Of a DNA stretch of 64,000 nucleotides, positions 45,199 to 54,812 are shown in pieces (within the stretch, counting starts at the first letter, position 1; each line of letters opens with the position of its first letter). The position numbers were made by a program, and so were the translations under genes. Location of the stretch: positions 1 through 64,000 of the forward strand of contig CAKSSN010000010.1 in the NCBI GenBank assembly GCA_934489015.1, given 5' to 3'. The stretch is from an uncultured Clostridia bacterium. Its GTDB lineage: Bacteria > Bacillota > Clostridia > UBA1381. The notes under the pieces were generated by a model. It made no database searches. It was not told where the DNA came from and saw only the letters and a list, made by a program, of their open reading frames with translations.

Positions 45199-47364
45199 AT
45201 GAATTTACTTGACAATTTAAACGAAATGCAAAAAAAGGCGGTTACTACAACCGACGGACCGCTTCTTATCCTTGCCGGTGCGGGCAGCGGAAAAACCACC
45301 GTTCTTGTTTCGCGCCTTGCGTATATTTTAAGCGAAAAAAATGTAAGCCCCTACAGAATTTTGGCAATCACATTTACAAACAAGGCGGCAAACGAGATGA
45401 AAGAGAGAATACGCGCCAAAATCGGCGATATTGCTGAGCATATGTGGATCGGCACGTTTCACTCCGTCTGCGTCAGAATTTTGAGAAGCAATATAGCCTA
45501 TATCGGCTACAGAAGCGACTTTTTGATATATGACACAAACGACTCGAAGCTTGTTATAAAGGAATGTTTAAAGGAGCTAAACGCAGACGATAAGGAATAT
45601 ACGGTGCGCGCCGTTATGAGCGAGATAAGCAATGCCAAAGACAGCTTGCAGCCGCCCGAAATTTATAAGCAGCTTCATGCGGCGGATATTAAAAAGCGTA
45701 AAATCGGAGAGATTTACGAGCTTTATCAGAAAAAACTCAAAAAAAACAACGCGCTTGATTTTGACGATCTTATAAACAAAACAATTCAGGTTTTAAGCGA
45801 AATTCCGGACGTTTTGGAGGAATACCGTGAAAAATTCAAATACATAATGGTGGACGAGTATCAGGACACAAACAACGCGCAGTATATGCTGATTTCGCTG
45901 CTTGCCGGGAAATACAAAAACCTCTGCGTTGTCGGCGATGACGACCAGAGTATATACAAATTCAGGGGCGCGAATATTCAAAATATTCTCGGCTTTGAAA
46001 TGCAGTACCCGCAAGCGGAAACTATAAGACTTGAGCAGAATTACCGCTCCACGCAGAATATTCTTGACGCCGCAAACGCGGTTATCGCAAACAACTGCGG
46101 CAGAAAAGGAAAAAATTTGTGGACGGACAAGGGTCTCGGCGAGAAAATCATGCGGTTTACCGCGCAAAATGAGCATGAAGAGGGAAGATATATCGCCGAA
46201 AAGGTAGCCGAACACGTATCGGGCGGCGGTCATTACGGCGACTGCGCCGTTCTTTACCGCTTAAACGCTCAGTCACGTATTATCGAGGAAATGCTTATGA
46301 GAAGCGGTATTCCTTATCGCGTTCTCGGCGGTCTCAGATTTTACGACAGAAAAGAAATTAAGGATATGGTTGCATATCTTAGAATTATATATAATCCATC
46401 AGACGATGTGTGCGTAAAGCGAGTTATAAACGAGCCGAAGCGAGGAATAGGCGCCGTCACGGTCGATAAGGCGCAAAAAATCGCGAACGACAGGGGAATA
46501 TCACTTTACGAAGTTCTTAAAAATGCCGCAGAATATGACGAGATTAAAAGGTCGGCCGCAAAAATAGATGTCTTTGTGAAAATTATGGACGAGCTTTGCA
46601 AGGCGAGCGAAAAGGTAAGCCTTTCGGAGCTTCTTACAATGACGATGGATATAACGGGCTATAAAGCGATGGTGGATATGATAAGTGAGCGCGACGGAAC
46701 GTCGAAGAGCGAAAACCTGCTTGAGCTTCTTTCGGCGGTTAAGCAGTATGAGGAGGACAGCGACGGCACGCTTGCGGATTTTCTTGAAAATATTGCGCTC
46801 GTTTCCGACACGGATAATTATGACAAGGACGAGGACAGCGTTGTTTTAATGACGGTGCACAGCGCAAAGGGTCTTGAATTTCCGATTGTTTTTCTTCCGG
46901 GTCTTGAAGAGGGACTTTTTCCGGGCGAGAAATCTATCGGAGAAGAGGAGGAGCTCGAAGAAGAGCGCCGTCTTTGCTATGTTGCGATTACGCGCGCAAA
47001 GGAAAGGCTTTTTATTATAAACTCACAGGAGCGAATGGTTTTCGGAAAAACAATGCCAAGACCTGTTTCGAGATTTGTTAAGGAAATTCCCGGAAAATGC
47101 CTTGAATATGAGGCAGAGCCGAAGATAAATCGCAGAGCAAATCAGATTGATGAAAAGGCGCAAAAGTGGCGCGATACGACCTTAAGTAAAGGAAAAAATA
47201 AATTTAATGTCGGCGACAGGGTCCTGCACCGAAAATTCGGCGAGGGTACCGTTACCGGGTGTGAACGCTTCGGCGACGATTATAAGCTTGACGTTGTTTT
47301 TGACAGCTGCGGCAAGAAGCTTTTGATGTCGAACTTTGCAAAGCTTGAAAAAATAGAAAATTAG
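45199..47364 (+). CDS. pcrA: ATP-dependent DNA helicase PcrA/UvrD
   Basis: This 721-residue SF1A helicase acts in nucleotide excision repair, mismatch repair and removal of RecA or stalled RNA polymerase. Motifs are Walker A LAGAGSGKTTVL near residue 26, ITFTNKAANEMKERI near 59, DEYQDTN near 222, VVGDDDQSIYKFRGA near 245, LRLEQNYRST-type QNYRST near 276, TVHSAKGLEFPIVFLPGLE near 551 and YVAITRAKERL near 594. The C-terminal tudor-like part, FNVGDRVLHRKFGEGTV near 672, is the RNA-polymerase-binding region of PcrA. ATG follows GGAGAAG. It lies upstream of mutL, its partner in mismatch repair. Confidence 0.96.
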   Translation: MNLLDNLNEMQKKAVTTTDGPLLILAGAGSGKTTVLVSRLAYILSEKNVSPYRILAITFTNKAANEMKERIRAKIGDIAEHMWIGTFHSVCVRILRSNIAYIGYRSDFLIYDTNDSKLVIKECLKELNADDKEYTVRAVMSEISNAKDSLQPPEIYKQLHAADIKKRKIGEIYELYQKKLKKNNALDFDDLINKTIQVLSEIPDVLEEYREKFKYIMVDEYQDTNNAQYMLISLLAGKYKNLCVVGDDDQSIYKFRGANIQNILGFEMQYPQAETIRLEQNYRSTQNILDAANAVIANNCGRKGKNLWTDKGLGEKIMRFTAQNEHEEGRYIAEKVAEHVSGGGHYGDCAVLYRLNAQSRIIEEMLMRSGIPYRVLGGLRFYDRKEIKDMVAYLRIIYNPSDDVCVKRVINEPKRGIGAVTVDKAQKIANDRGISLYEVLKNAAEYDEIKRSAAKIDVFVKIMDELCKASEKVSLSELLTMTMDITGYKAMVDMISERDGTSKSENLLELLSAVKQYEEDSDGTLADFLENIALVSDTDNYDKDEDSVVLMTVHSAKGLEFPIVFLPGLEEGLFPGEKSIGEEEELEEERRLCYVAITRAKERLFIINSQERMVFGKTMPRPVSRFVKEIPGKCLEYEAEPKINRRANQIDEKAQKWRDTTLSKGKNKFNVGDRVLHRKFGEGTVTGCERFGDDYKLDVVFDSCGKKLLMSNFAKLEKIEN

Positions 47365-47390
47365 TCGGCGCGCAACTTAAAGCGCTGAAC

Positions 47391-47495
47391 GGTTTGCGGC
47401 GCATGGGTTTTTAACGGATTGTTTTGAACGCAGATTTATCGGCTTTGCGGCGCATGGGTTTTTAACTGCTCGATTTGAGCGCAGATTATATCACT
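47391..47495 (+). repeat. Two 51-bp direct repeats between pcrA and mutL
   Basis: TTTGCGGCGCATGGGTTTTTAAC occurs in both copies (split here: TTTGCGGCGCATGGG then TTTTTAAC), 51 bp apart, each followed by a TTTGAACGCAGATT-like tail. No gene or terminator is clear in this 213-bp gap. Confidence 0.65.
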
Positions 47496-47577
47496 TTGCG
47501 CGGGTTTTGAAATATTTTTGCGGCAGCGGCTTTTCTGCTTGCCTACTGTAAAAAAATGCATTAAAGGGGGACAAAAC

Positions 47578-50019
47578 GTGTCTGAAATACATATTCTTCC
47601 GGTTGAAATATCGAATAAAATAGCCGCCGGCGAGGTTGTCGAACGCCCGGCGTCAGTTATAAAGGAGCTCGTTGAAAACAGCATTGACGCAGGCGCTACA
47701 AGAATAACCGTTGAAATAAAAAACGGCGGCGCAACCTATATGTGCGTTACCGACAACGGAAAAGGTATGTCGCCCGATGACGCTTTGCGTGCGTTTTACC
47801 GCCATGCGACGAGCAAAATTCAAACGGAGGACGACCTCGACGCAATATATACTCTCGGCTTTCGCGGCGAAGCTCTTTCGTCGATAGGCGCGGTTTCAAA
47901 GTCGGAGCTTTATACGCGCGCGAAAAATTCTCCGGGCGGAATATGCGTAACGTGCGAGGGCGGAGAAATAATCGCTTCCGAAGAAGAGGGTATGCCGCAG
48001 GGCACTAAATTTATAGTAAGAAATCTTTTTTATAACACTCCGGCGAGAATGAAGTTTTTGAAAAAAGACGCAACGGAAGCAGGCTACATAACGGACGTTA
48101 TGACGCATTTTATTCTGTCGCACCCCGAAATATCTTTTAAATTTATAAAAAGCGGAAAAGAAGCGCTTTTTTCACAGGGTGACGGCAGGCTTGCAAGCGC
48201 GATTTATGCGGTTTACGGCAGGGATTATGCAAACGCCGTTTTGTCTGTTGACTATGAGCAGGGCGCCGTTAAGGTAAAGGGCGCTGCCGGAAAGGGCAAT
48301 CTTGCGCGGCCGAACAGAAGCTTTCAGAGCTTTTTTATAAACGGAAGATATATAAAAAGTCCGCTTATGACAAGAGCGGTTGAGGAAGCATACAAAAATC
48401 AGATTATGATAGGGAAATATCCCGTTTGTGTTTTAAATCTCGAAATAAATCCGTCTTTTATAGATATAAACGTTCACCCGACAAAGCTTGAAGTTAAGTT
48501 TTCAAACGATAAGGAGATTTACGAGGCTGTATATTACGCGGTTAAAAACGCGCTTTACGCTATACCAGATGTGCCGCAGATTGAGAAAAAGGAGAGCAAA
48601 AACAGCTTTTCGGTAAAAAATCTGTATTCGGGAAAAGAACAGGTTGAAATAGGCGGGTCGACAAATTCCGGTGCGGGATCTGACGAAAAAAGCGCTCTTG
48701 AAAGGTTTTTGAAAAAGGACGGCGCGCAGGCGGCAAACGGACAAAACCAGACGGACACGAATACGACAGAAAACGGCAAAATGCAGTCTGTAAGCGGAGT
48801 GCAGGCGGAGAATGAAAAAACACAGATAAGCGAAAGCGGAAAAACAGCTTTTGATACAAGCGAAGAGACTGTCAGTACCGGAGAAAAATCAGCAGATGAG
48901 AGCGAAAAGAAATTGTCGGAAAGCGGCAAGGCGGCTTTTGAAGATGAAAACAGTACATTAAAAAAAGAAGCCGCCGCAGATAAAAGCGATATAGGTGTAC
49001 GGTCGGCAGAAAACCCGATCGGCGCGTTTATAAAAACGGATATAGAAACGTCAACAATTTTGAGCGAGCCGAAAAGAGAGCTTGTAATAGGAGGCCAATC
49101 CGGCGCGGCAGAAGGGCAGAGCGGCTCTTTTGCAAAGGTTGAAAAACAGTCACAACCGGGAGAAAAGGCTGAAAAGAACGTTGACGCGCAGCTTGAAAAG
49201 CAGTCACAAAAAGACGGAGATGACGGACAAAGCACATTTGCCGCACAATCAAAAAAGCTTTTGCAGACAGCTGATGAAAAAGCAAGTACCGCATTGCAAA
49301 GCGGCGTAGTGGACGGACAAAGCGCCTTTGACGCGCATGCGCAGGCTTTGTCGCAGCAAAACGAAAACGGCGCAAAGCAAAGTTTGGAAGCAGAAAATTT
49401 CGACGCTTCACCGAACAATCCGATAACAAAAAAGGAGCTTTACCGCGACCTGAAAATAGTCGGTCAGCTTTTTGATACATACATAATTGCCGAGTGCGGC
49501 TCTGACGTTATATTTGTCGATCAGCACGCAGCACATGAGAGAATAAAATACGAACAGCTTTTAAAGAGCATAGAGCAGCACGAGCTTTATCCGCAAATGC
49601 TTCTTGAGGGAATAATAGTAAAGCTCAGCGGCGCGGAGGAAGCAGCATTTGAAGCAAACGAGGAATTTTTATCGGAGCTCGGCTTTGTTGCCGAAAGCTA
49701 CGGCGAAAATACTGTTATTATCCGCGCAACTCCGCCCGACGTTGAAGCAGGCGACGCGGAGGACTTGTTTTTGGAGCTTGTGGGCGAGCTGATAAACTCA
49801 AAAAAAGAAATTATCGGCGCGAAAATGCAGCGGCTTACATATACAATAGCGTGCAAATCGGCCGTTAAGGCAAATCACAGCCTTACGGAAAAGGAAATGT
49901 ACGGGCTTATAAACGGCGTTATGGATATGGAAAACATTAACACCTGTCCGCACGGCAGACCCATAATGATTAAAATGACAAAAAAAGAGCTTGAAAAGGA
50001 ATTTAAAAGAATTGTCTGA
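47578..50019 (+). CDS. mutL: DNA mismatch repair protein MutL with an enlarged linker
   Basis: This 813-residue protein has the N-terminal GHKL ATPase (ELVENSIDAGAT near residue 29, TDNGKGMSP near 58, TLGFRGEALSSIGA near 90, NLFYNTPARMKF near 146) and the C-terminal nicking endonuclease (DQHAAHERIKYE near 647, ACKSAVKANHSL near 760, CPHGRPI near 790). The DQHA(x)2E(x)4E motif marks a strand-nicking MutL. GTG at 47578 follows AAAGGGGG. The linker, about residues 330-615, is low complexity, rich in Ser, Glu, Gln and Ala with repeats such as EKQSQ and DGQSAF, and far longer than in Bacillus MutL (627 residues in total). mutS is not in the window; an upstream partner is pcrA. Confidence 0.95.
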   Translation: MSEIHILPVEISNKIAAGEVVERPASVIKELVENSIDAGATRITVEIKNGGATYMCVTDNGKGMSPDDALRAFYRHATSKIQTEDDLDAIYTLGFRGEALSSIGAVSKSELYTRAKNSPGGICVTCEGGEIIASEEEGMPQGTKFIVRNLFYNTPARMKFLKKDATEAGYITDVMTHFILSHPEISFKFIKSGKEALFSQGDGRLASAIYAVYGRDYANAVLSVDYEQGAVKVKGAAGKGNLARPNRSFQSFFINGRYIKSPLMTRAVEEAYKNQIMIGKYPVCVLNLEINPSFIDINVHPTKLEVKFSNDKEIYEAVYYAVKNALYAIPDVPQIEKKESKNSFSVKNLYSGKEQVEIGGSTNSGAGSDEKSALERFLKKDGAQAANGQNQTDTNTTENGKMQSVSGVQAENEKTQISESGKTAFDTSEETVSTGEKSADESEKKLSESGKAAFEDENSTLKKEAAADKSDIGVRSAENPIGAFIKTDIETSTILSEPKRELVIGGQSGAAEGQSGSFAKVEKQSQPGEKAEKNVDAQLEKQSQKDGDDGQSTFAAQSKKLLQTADEKASTALQSGVVDGQSAFDAHAQALSQQNENGAKQSLEAENFDASPNNPITKKELYRDLKIVGQLFDTYIIAECGSDVIFVDQHAAHERIKYEQLLKSIEQHELYPQMLLEGIIVKLSGAEEAAFEANEEFLSELGFVAESYGENTVIIRATPPDVEAGDAEDLFLELVGELINSKKEIIGAKMQRLTYTIACKSAVKANHSLTEKEMYGLINGVMDMENINTCPHGRPIMIKMTKKELEKEFKRIV

Positions 50020-50042
50020 TTTTATAAGAAAGCGGAGATTTT

Positions 50043-50819
50043 ATGAAAATAAATGATATAATAAGTCTTATTGAAAACGAAGCGCCCGAAAAATACGCGC
50101 TTTCGTGGGATAATCCGGGACTTTTAATCGGCGATCGGGACGCGGATGTAAAACGCGCGCTTCTTTGCCTTGACGTTACGGAGCAAACGGCTCTTCAGGC
50201 GGTGCGCGAGGGGTGTGGCATTATAATTTCGCATCACCCTATGTTTTTCGGCGGCGTGAAAAGGCTTACGGCGGACACGGCTGTCGGCAGAACGGTCAGC
50301 ATCTTGATGAAAAAAGATATTGCCGTTTACGCGTGCCACACTAACATGGACGCGGCGAAAAACGGGATAAATGCGCGTCTTGCGGAGCTTTTTTCGCTCA
50401 GCGACTGCACAATTTTGGCGCCCGATGAGCGATTTGAAAATATCGGCATAGGCAGAGTCGGCGTTTTGCCTGAGGAACTGTCAATCAAGGAGCTTTGCGA
50501 GGCAGCGAAAAAGCTTTTAAAAACGCCGTTTGTGCGCGCCGTTATGGGCGGCAGCGGGAAAATTAAAAAACTTGCGGTTGCTTCCGGAAGCTGCGCGGAA
50601 TATATTCCGAGAGCAAAAATGCTCGGCGCCGACGCGATTATTACCGCCGACATGAAATATCACGACAGCCTTGACGCGTTCGAGGACGGGATATATGTAA
50701 TCGACGCGGGTCACTATCCGACCGAATTTCTTGTTACGGATATTTTTGAGCGGATTTTAAAGGGCGCGCCGATTGAAACGGTCAAGTCGGAAAACAGGGA
50801 TGTTTTCACAATAATATAA
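50043..50819 (+). CDS. Nif3-like dinuclear metal centre protein
   Basis: This 258-residue protein of the Nif3/YqfO family was once annotated as GTP cyclohydrolase I type 2. Metal-binding residues lie in IISHHPMFFGGVKRL near residue 61, CHTNMDAAKNG near 98 and DAGHYPTE near 220. The large inserted CutA-like domain of Bacillus YqfO is absent. Function in the cell is unsettled; enzymes of the family bind metals and may act on nucleotides. It starts 23 bases after mutL behind AAGCGGAG and is probably in the mutL transcript. The usual neighbour trmK is absent. Confidence 0.92.
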   Translation: MKINDIISLIENEAPEKYALSWDNPGLLIGDRDADVKRALLCLDVTEQTALQAVREGCGIIISHHPMFFGGVKRLTADTAVGRTVSILMKKDIAVYACHTNMDAAKNGINARLAELFSLSDCTILAPDERFENIGIGRVGVLPEELSIKELCEAAKKLLKTPFVRAVMGGSGKIKKLAVASGSCAEYIPRAKMLGADAIITADMKYHDSLDAFEDGIYVIDAGHYPTEFLVTDIFERILKGAPIETVKSENRDVFTII

Positions 50820-50857
50820 ACAACATATTAATTTTTCATTACAAATCAAATACTTTG

Positions 50858-50886
50858 TTGCTATTTGCTCAGGATTGTTTTATAAT
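50858..50886 (+). promoter_or_regulatory. Promoter of the surface polysaccharide operon
   Basis: TTGCTA (50858-50863), 17 bases, TATAAT (50881-50886), 60 bases before the first glycosyltransferase gene. Confidence 0.65.
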
Positions 50887-50945
50887 ATAAGATAGAAAAA
50901 TATAACAGATTGATTTAAATAAAAATCCGGAAGGGTGTGTAACGA

Positions 50946-52079
50946 TTGAAAAAGGGAACAAGGATATTGCTTGCTCTTATGAAGCTCAATATCGGCGGTG
51001 CGGAAACCCACGTTGTCGAGCTTGCAAAGGAGCTGAAGCGGCGCGGCTATGTTGTTTTTATCGCGTCAAACGGTGGCTCTTACGTTGCGGAGCTCGAAGA
51101 GAGCGGTATAAAGCATTTTAAAGTTCCGCTTCAGAACAAAAACCCTCTTAACGTTTACAAATCGTATAAGAGCCTTGAAAAAATAATAAAGGACGAAAAA
51201 ATTGATATAGTTCATTCACACGCGAGAATACCTTCTTTTATTCTCGGCAAACTTAAAAAGAAAATGGGCTTTCCGTTTGTCACAACGGCGCATTGGGTTT
51301 TTTCGACTAAATACGGCCTTAAATATATAACCGACTGGGGAGAGAAAACGATTGCTGTAAGCGAGGATATAAAGAAATATCTTATGGATAATTACGGAAT
51401 TGATGAGAAAAATATATTTGTTACAATAAACGGAATTGACCCGGAAAAGTTTTCTCCGGACACCTTTTTCGGCGACGCGGCGGACGAGTTCGGCATAACG
51501 GAGGACGACTTTTGCATAAGCGCCGTAAGCCGTATGGACGAGGACAGGAGCCTTGCTTCAAAGCAGCTTATCGAAATTGCGCCGCTGCTTTACGAAAAGA
51601 TACCGAATTTAAAAATTCTTGTTGTCGGCGGCGGAAACGATGAAGAGGCCGCACGTGCGCTTGCCGAAGAGGCAAACAAAAAAATCGGCAGCGAGGCTGT
51701 AAAGCTTGCCGGAGCGCGCACGGATATTAACAAAATGGTTGCCTGCGGCAATATGTTTGTCGGAGTCAGCCGCGCGGCTCTTGAAGCTATGGCGGAGGGA
51801 AAATGCACCGTTATAGCCGGAAACGAGGGCTTTATAGGTCTTTTCGGCGAGGATAAGCTTGATGTGGGAATAAAGACCAATTTCTGCTGCAGAGGCTGCG
51901 AGAAAACAACGCTTCAGCGGCTTTATGATGAAATTATGAAATATTATCTCATGCCGGAGGAGGAAAAGAAAAAGCTTTCGGCATACAGCAGAGATGTTGT
52001 TAAAAAATATTATTCTGTAGAAAAAATGACTGACGACTGCGAGGCGGCATACAACAGTCTGTTTGAAAAAACGAAATAG
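50946..52079 (+). CDS. GT4 glycosyltransferase
   Basis: This 377-residue protein has the GT-B fold of family 4. MKLNIGGAETHVVELAKEL near residue 12 is the typical acceptor-side start and HSHARIPSF near 82 follows. The donor-binding half has VSRMDEDR and a Glu-rich motif around EAMAEGKCTVIAGNEG near 280. The start is TTG behind GGAAGGGTG. It opens a seven-gene run with CsaB, MurJ, a ligase and a second GT4, all on the same strand, likely making a cell-wall or capsule polymer. The sugar used cannot be told. Confidence 0.92.
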   Translation: MKKGTRILLALMKLNIGGAETHVVELAKELKRRGYVVFIASNGGSYVAELEESGIKHFKVPLQNKNPLNVYKSYKSLEKIIKDEKIDIVHSHARIPSFILGKLKKKMGFPFVTTAHWVFSTKYGLKYITDWGEKTIAVSEDIKKYLMDNYGIDEKNIFVTINGIDPEKFSPDTFFGDAADEFGITEDDFCISAVSRMDEDRSLASKQLIEIAPLLYEKIPNLKILVVGGGNDEEAARALAEEANKKIGSEAVKLAGARTDINKMVACGNMFVGVSRAALEAMAEGKCTVIAGNEGFIGLFGEDKLDVGIKTNFCCRGCEKTTLQRLYDEIMKYYLMPEEEKKKLSAYSRDVVKKYYSVEKMTDDCEAAYNSLFEKTK

Positions 52080-52180
52080 CTAAATCGGCAGCGCGGCTTC
52101 CTTAAAAAAACAGGCATCGGCGCGGCTGAAAATCGTAATGCAGGTTTTGCCTTACGGCACGGAAAGGACCGGTCATAAAA

Positions 52181-53275
52181 ATGAAAAGCAAGAAAAAAAT
52201 ATTAATTTCGGGATATTACGGCTTTGGAAACAGCGGAGATGACGCACTTTTGCTTTCGATTATTCAGGATTTTGACAGCAAGGGTCTTAAGGGAAATATC
52301 GTTGTTTTGTCGGCGCACCCGAAACAGACAAAAAAAGCATACGGAGTTCGCGCGGCGGGCAGATTAAATCCGTTTTCGCTTTTGTATCACTTCATGACGA
52401 CGCACCTTTTTATATCCGGCGGCGGTACGCTTATTCAGGATGGGACAAGCACAAAATCGCTTCTTTATTATCTTTCGCTTATCAGTTTTGCCGAAAAGCT
52501 CGGCAAAAAGGTTATGCTTTACGCAAACGGAATAGGCCCTGTGAGCCGCAAAAAAAACAGGCAGAGAGTAAAGGACGTTCTTTCAAAGGTTGACGTTATA
52601 ACGGTGCGCGATGAAAAATCGCTCGAAGAGCTTTCGGCGCTCGGCGTTGAGGGGCCTGAAATTTCGCTTACGGCCGACCCCGTTTTCATGCTCGACAACA
52701 ACGATAATATAGACGGACTTATAAGAAAATACAGGCTTCACGACACAATCTGCGTTTCTGTGAGAACAACGAAAAAAATGAACGAGGGCACTTTCAGCAC
52801 CGCTTTTTCAAAGGCGCTTGACAGGATTTTGCGCGAATACGACAAAAGAGTTATTTTGCTTCCGCTTCAAAAGTGCGACATTGATATTTCAAGAAGAATT
52901 GTTGCGCAAATGTTTGGCGACGCGGTTGTTGTGTTCGACCGTCTCCCGACAGATCAGCTTCTTTCGCTCGTGGCGCACTGCGATTTGTGCGTGGGAATGA
53001 GGCTTCATATGCTGATTTATGCCGCGTGCGGCGCAGTCCCGATTGTTGGGGTTGTGTATGACCCTAAGGTCAGCGGCTTTATGGAATATGCAAAGCAGGA
53101 TTTGTATATTGACATGGAAGATGTAACGAAAGACAGCCTTTACGATCTTATGAAAAAAGCAATCGATGAGCATGACGAGAGAAAAGAAGTGCTTGCAAAG
53201 CAGCGCGAAGTGCTTTGCGAACGCGCGGCGGAAAACATTGAAAAGGCATATGCGCTTTACAAGGGGGAGAACTGA
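52181..53275 (+). CDS. csaB: Polysaccharide pyruvyltransferase CsaB
   Basis: This 364-residue enzyme of the CsaB family adds ketal-linked pyruvate from PEP to the secondary cell-wall polymer, making the ligand for SLH domains. Motifs include ISGYYGFGNSGDDALL near residue 9, LFISGGGTLIQDGTS near 75, YANGIGP near 113 and, near the C-terminus, CDLCVGMRLHMLIYAA near 268. ATG follows GGAAAGGACC. The SLH protein at 40799 provides the matching wall-bound partner. It lies 101 bases after the first glycosyltransferase gene and 3 bases before murJ. Confidence 0.94.
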   Translation: MKSKKKILISGYYGFGNSGDDALLLSIIQDFDSKGLKGNIVVLSAHPKQTKKAYGVRAAGRLNPFSLLYHFMTTHLFISGGGTLIQDGTSTKSLLYYLSLISFAEKLGKKVMLYANGIGPVSRKKNRQRVKDVLSKVDVITVRDEKSLEELSALGVEGPEISLTADPVFMLDNNDNIDGLIRKYRLHDTICVSVRTTKKMNEGTFSTAFSKALDRILREYDKRVILLPLQKCDIDISRRIVAQMFGDAVVVFDRLPTDQLLSLVAHCDLCVGMRLHMLIYAACGAVPIVGVVYDPKVSGFMEYAKQDLYIDMEDVTKDSLYDLMKKAIDEHDERKEVLAKQREVLCERAAENIEKAYALYKGEN

Positions 53276-53278
53276 TTT

Positions 53279-54808
53279 TTGAAGGATAATAAAATGCTCA
53301 AAACCGCCGGCTTTATGGCGCTTGCAACGCTGCTTGCAAAGGCGTGCGGACTTGTGCGCGACTCGATGATTGCGGGCCATTTTGCCGCCGGTATGGAGGC
53401 GGACGCGTTTATGACGGCTTCAAAGCTGCCGACAATGCTTTTTGATATTGTGATAGGCGGCGTGATTTCCGCGTCGTTTATTCCGATTTTCGCAGCGGCG
53501 CGAGAGGACGGCGGCGAGGAAGAGGCGCAGCGCTTTGCGGGAAAATTTATAACGCTGATTTTGCTTGCGGCGGCAGTTATTGCCGTTTTGGGAATTATAT
53601 TTTCGGGCGGACTCGTTTCGCTACTCGCTCCCGGCTTCACGGGAGAAAAGCACGCGCTTGCAGCGGAGCTTTCGGCGATAATGTTCCCGATGATTATTTT
53701 CACGGGGCTTGCGTTTTCGTTTGTCGGAATACTCCAGTCCTACGGCGAATTTAATATTCCGTCGATTATAAGCCTCATTTCAAACATTGCGATTATTGCG
53801 TATTTTCCGCTTTTTTCGGACAGGCTCGGAATCAAGGGGCTTGCGTATATGATGGTGGTTGCGTGGAGTCTTCAGGTGATTGTGCAAATTCCGTCACTTG
53901 TTCGGCTGAAATTCAAATACCGCCCTTCGATCGCGTTTAACGATAAAAACATAAAGGCGGCGCTTACGCTCGCGCTTCCGATGCTTGTGAGCACATGGAT
54001 TCAGCCGCTTTATTCAATAATAAATTCGAGAATAGCTTCCGGAATAAACGGCGCTCCGGCAACGCTTGAATACGCAAACCGGCTTTATGTCGTAATGACG
54101 GGAGTGTTTTCGTTTGTCGTAACAAATCTCGTTTTCCCGAAAGCCGCAAAGGCGAACGCGGAGCATGACGAAAATGCGGCAAGAGGGCTGATTGCGTCGA
54201 GCCTTAAAACGATTATTCTTATAATACTTCCGCTCACTGTCGGCGTTATCATACTTTCAAAGCCGATAACGAGCGTGATTTACGAGCATAATAAATTCAG
54301 CGCCGAAAACGTTAAAAACGTATCCTCAGCGCTGTCGTGCTACAGCATTGGAATGGTCGGCCTTGCGATAAACGAGGTTTTGAGCAAATATTTCTTCTCG
54401 ATGAAAAATTCAAAAACGCCTATGAGAAATTCAATCATCAGCATGGTTGTAAACATTGCGCTTGCCTATGCGCTTTTTGCGGCGTTCAAAACTCCGGGAC
54501 TTGCTCTTGCGGCGGCTTTCGGAAGCATTTGCAACGCCGCGCTGAACGCTTTTTCGCTGAGGAATAAAAGACTTTTAAAAAAAGCGGACTGCGTTTCGGT
54601 TTTAAAAATGATTGTTTCTTCGGCCGTTATGGCGGCGGCTGTTTTCGGCGTGTACGGTGCGCTTTCGGGTGCGTTATACACCTCGTTTATCGGTAAAGTG
54701 CTGCTTCTTGCCGTATGCGGCGCTGTGGGCGTTATTGTTTATTTTATAATGAATATTATACTTAAGGTTGATATTGTTGTCGGACTTTTTGGCAGAAAGG
54801 CTGGTTGA
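53279..54808 (+). CDS. murJ: Lipid II flippase MurJ/MviN family
   Basis: This 509-residue membrane protein has 14 predicted helices and belongs to the MOP flippase superfamily. The N-terminal signature LKTAGFMALATLLAKACGLVRD and the following MEADAF region are typical of MurJ. Another conserved part is GINGAPATLEYANRLYV near residue 258. It moves lipid-linked cell-wall precursors outward. The frame opens at TTG 53279, with GGGGGAG 10 bases upstream; an ATG at 53294 behind AAGGAT is an equally good start. In this cluster the substrate may be the surface polymer's lipid precursor rather than lipid II. Confidence 0.92.
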   Translation: MKDNKMLKTAGFMALATLLAKACGLVRDSMIAGHFAAGMEADAFMTASKLPTMLFDIVIGGVISASFIPIFAAAREDGGEEEAQRFAGKFITLILLAAAVIAVLGIIFSGGLVSLLAPGFTGEKHALAAELSAIMFPMIIFTGLAFSFVGILQSYGEFNIPSIISLISNIAIIAYFPLFSDRLGIKGLAYMMVVAWSLQVIVQIPSLVRLKFKYRPSIAFNDKNIKAALTLALPMLVSTWIQPLYSIINSRIASGINGAPATLEYANRLYVVMTGVFSFVVTNLVFPKAAKANAEHDENAARGLIASSLKTIILIILPLTVGVIILSKPITSVIYEHNKFSAENVKNVSSALSCYSIGMVGLAINEVLSKYFFSMKNSKTPMRNSIISMVVNIALAYALFAAFKTPGLALAAAFGSICNAALNAFSLRNKRLLKKADCVSVLKMIVSSAVMAAAVFGVYGALSGALYTSFIGKVLLLAVCGAVGVIVYFIMNIILKVDIVVGLFGRKAG

Positions 54809-54812
54809 TATT

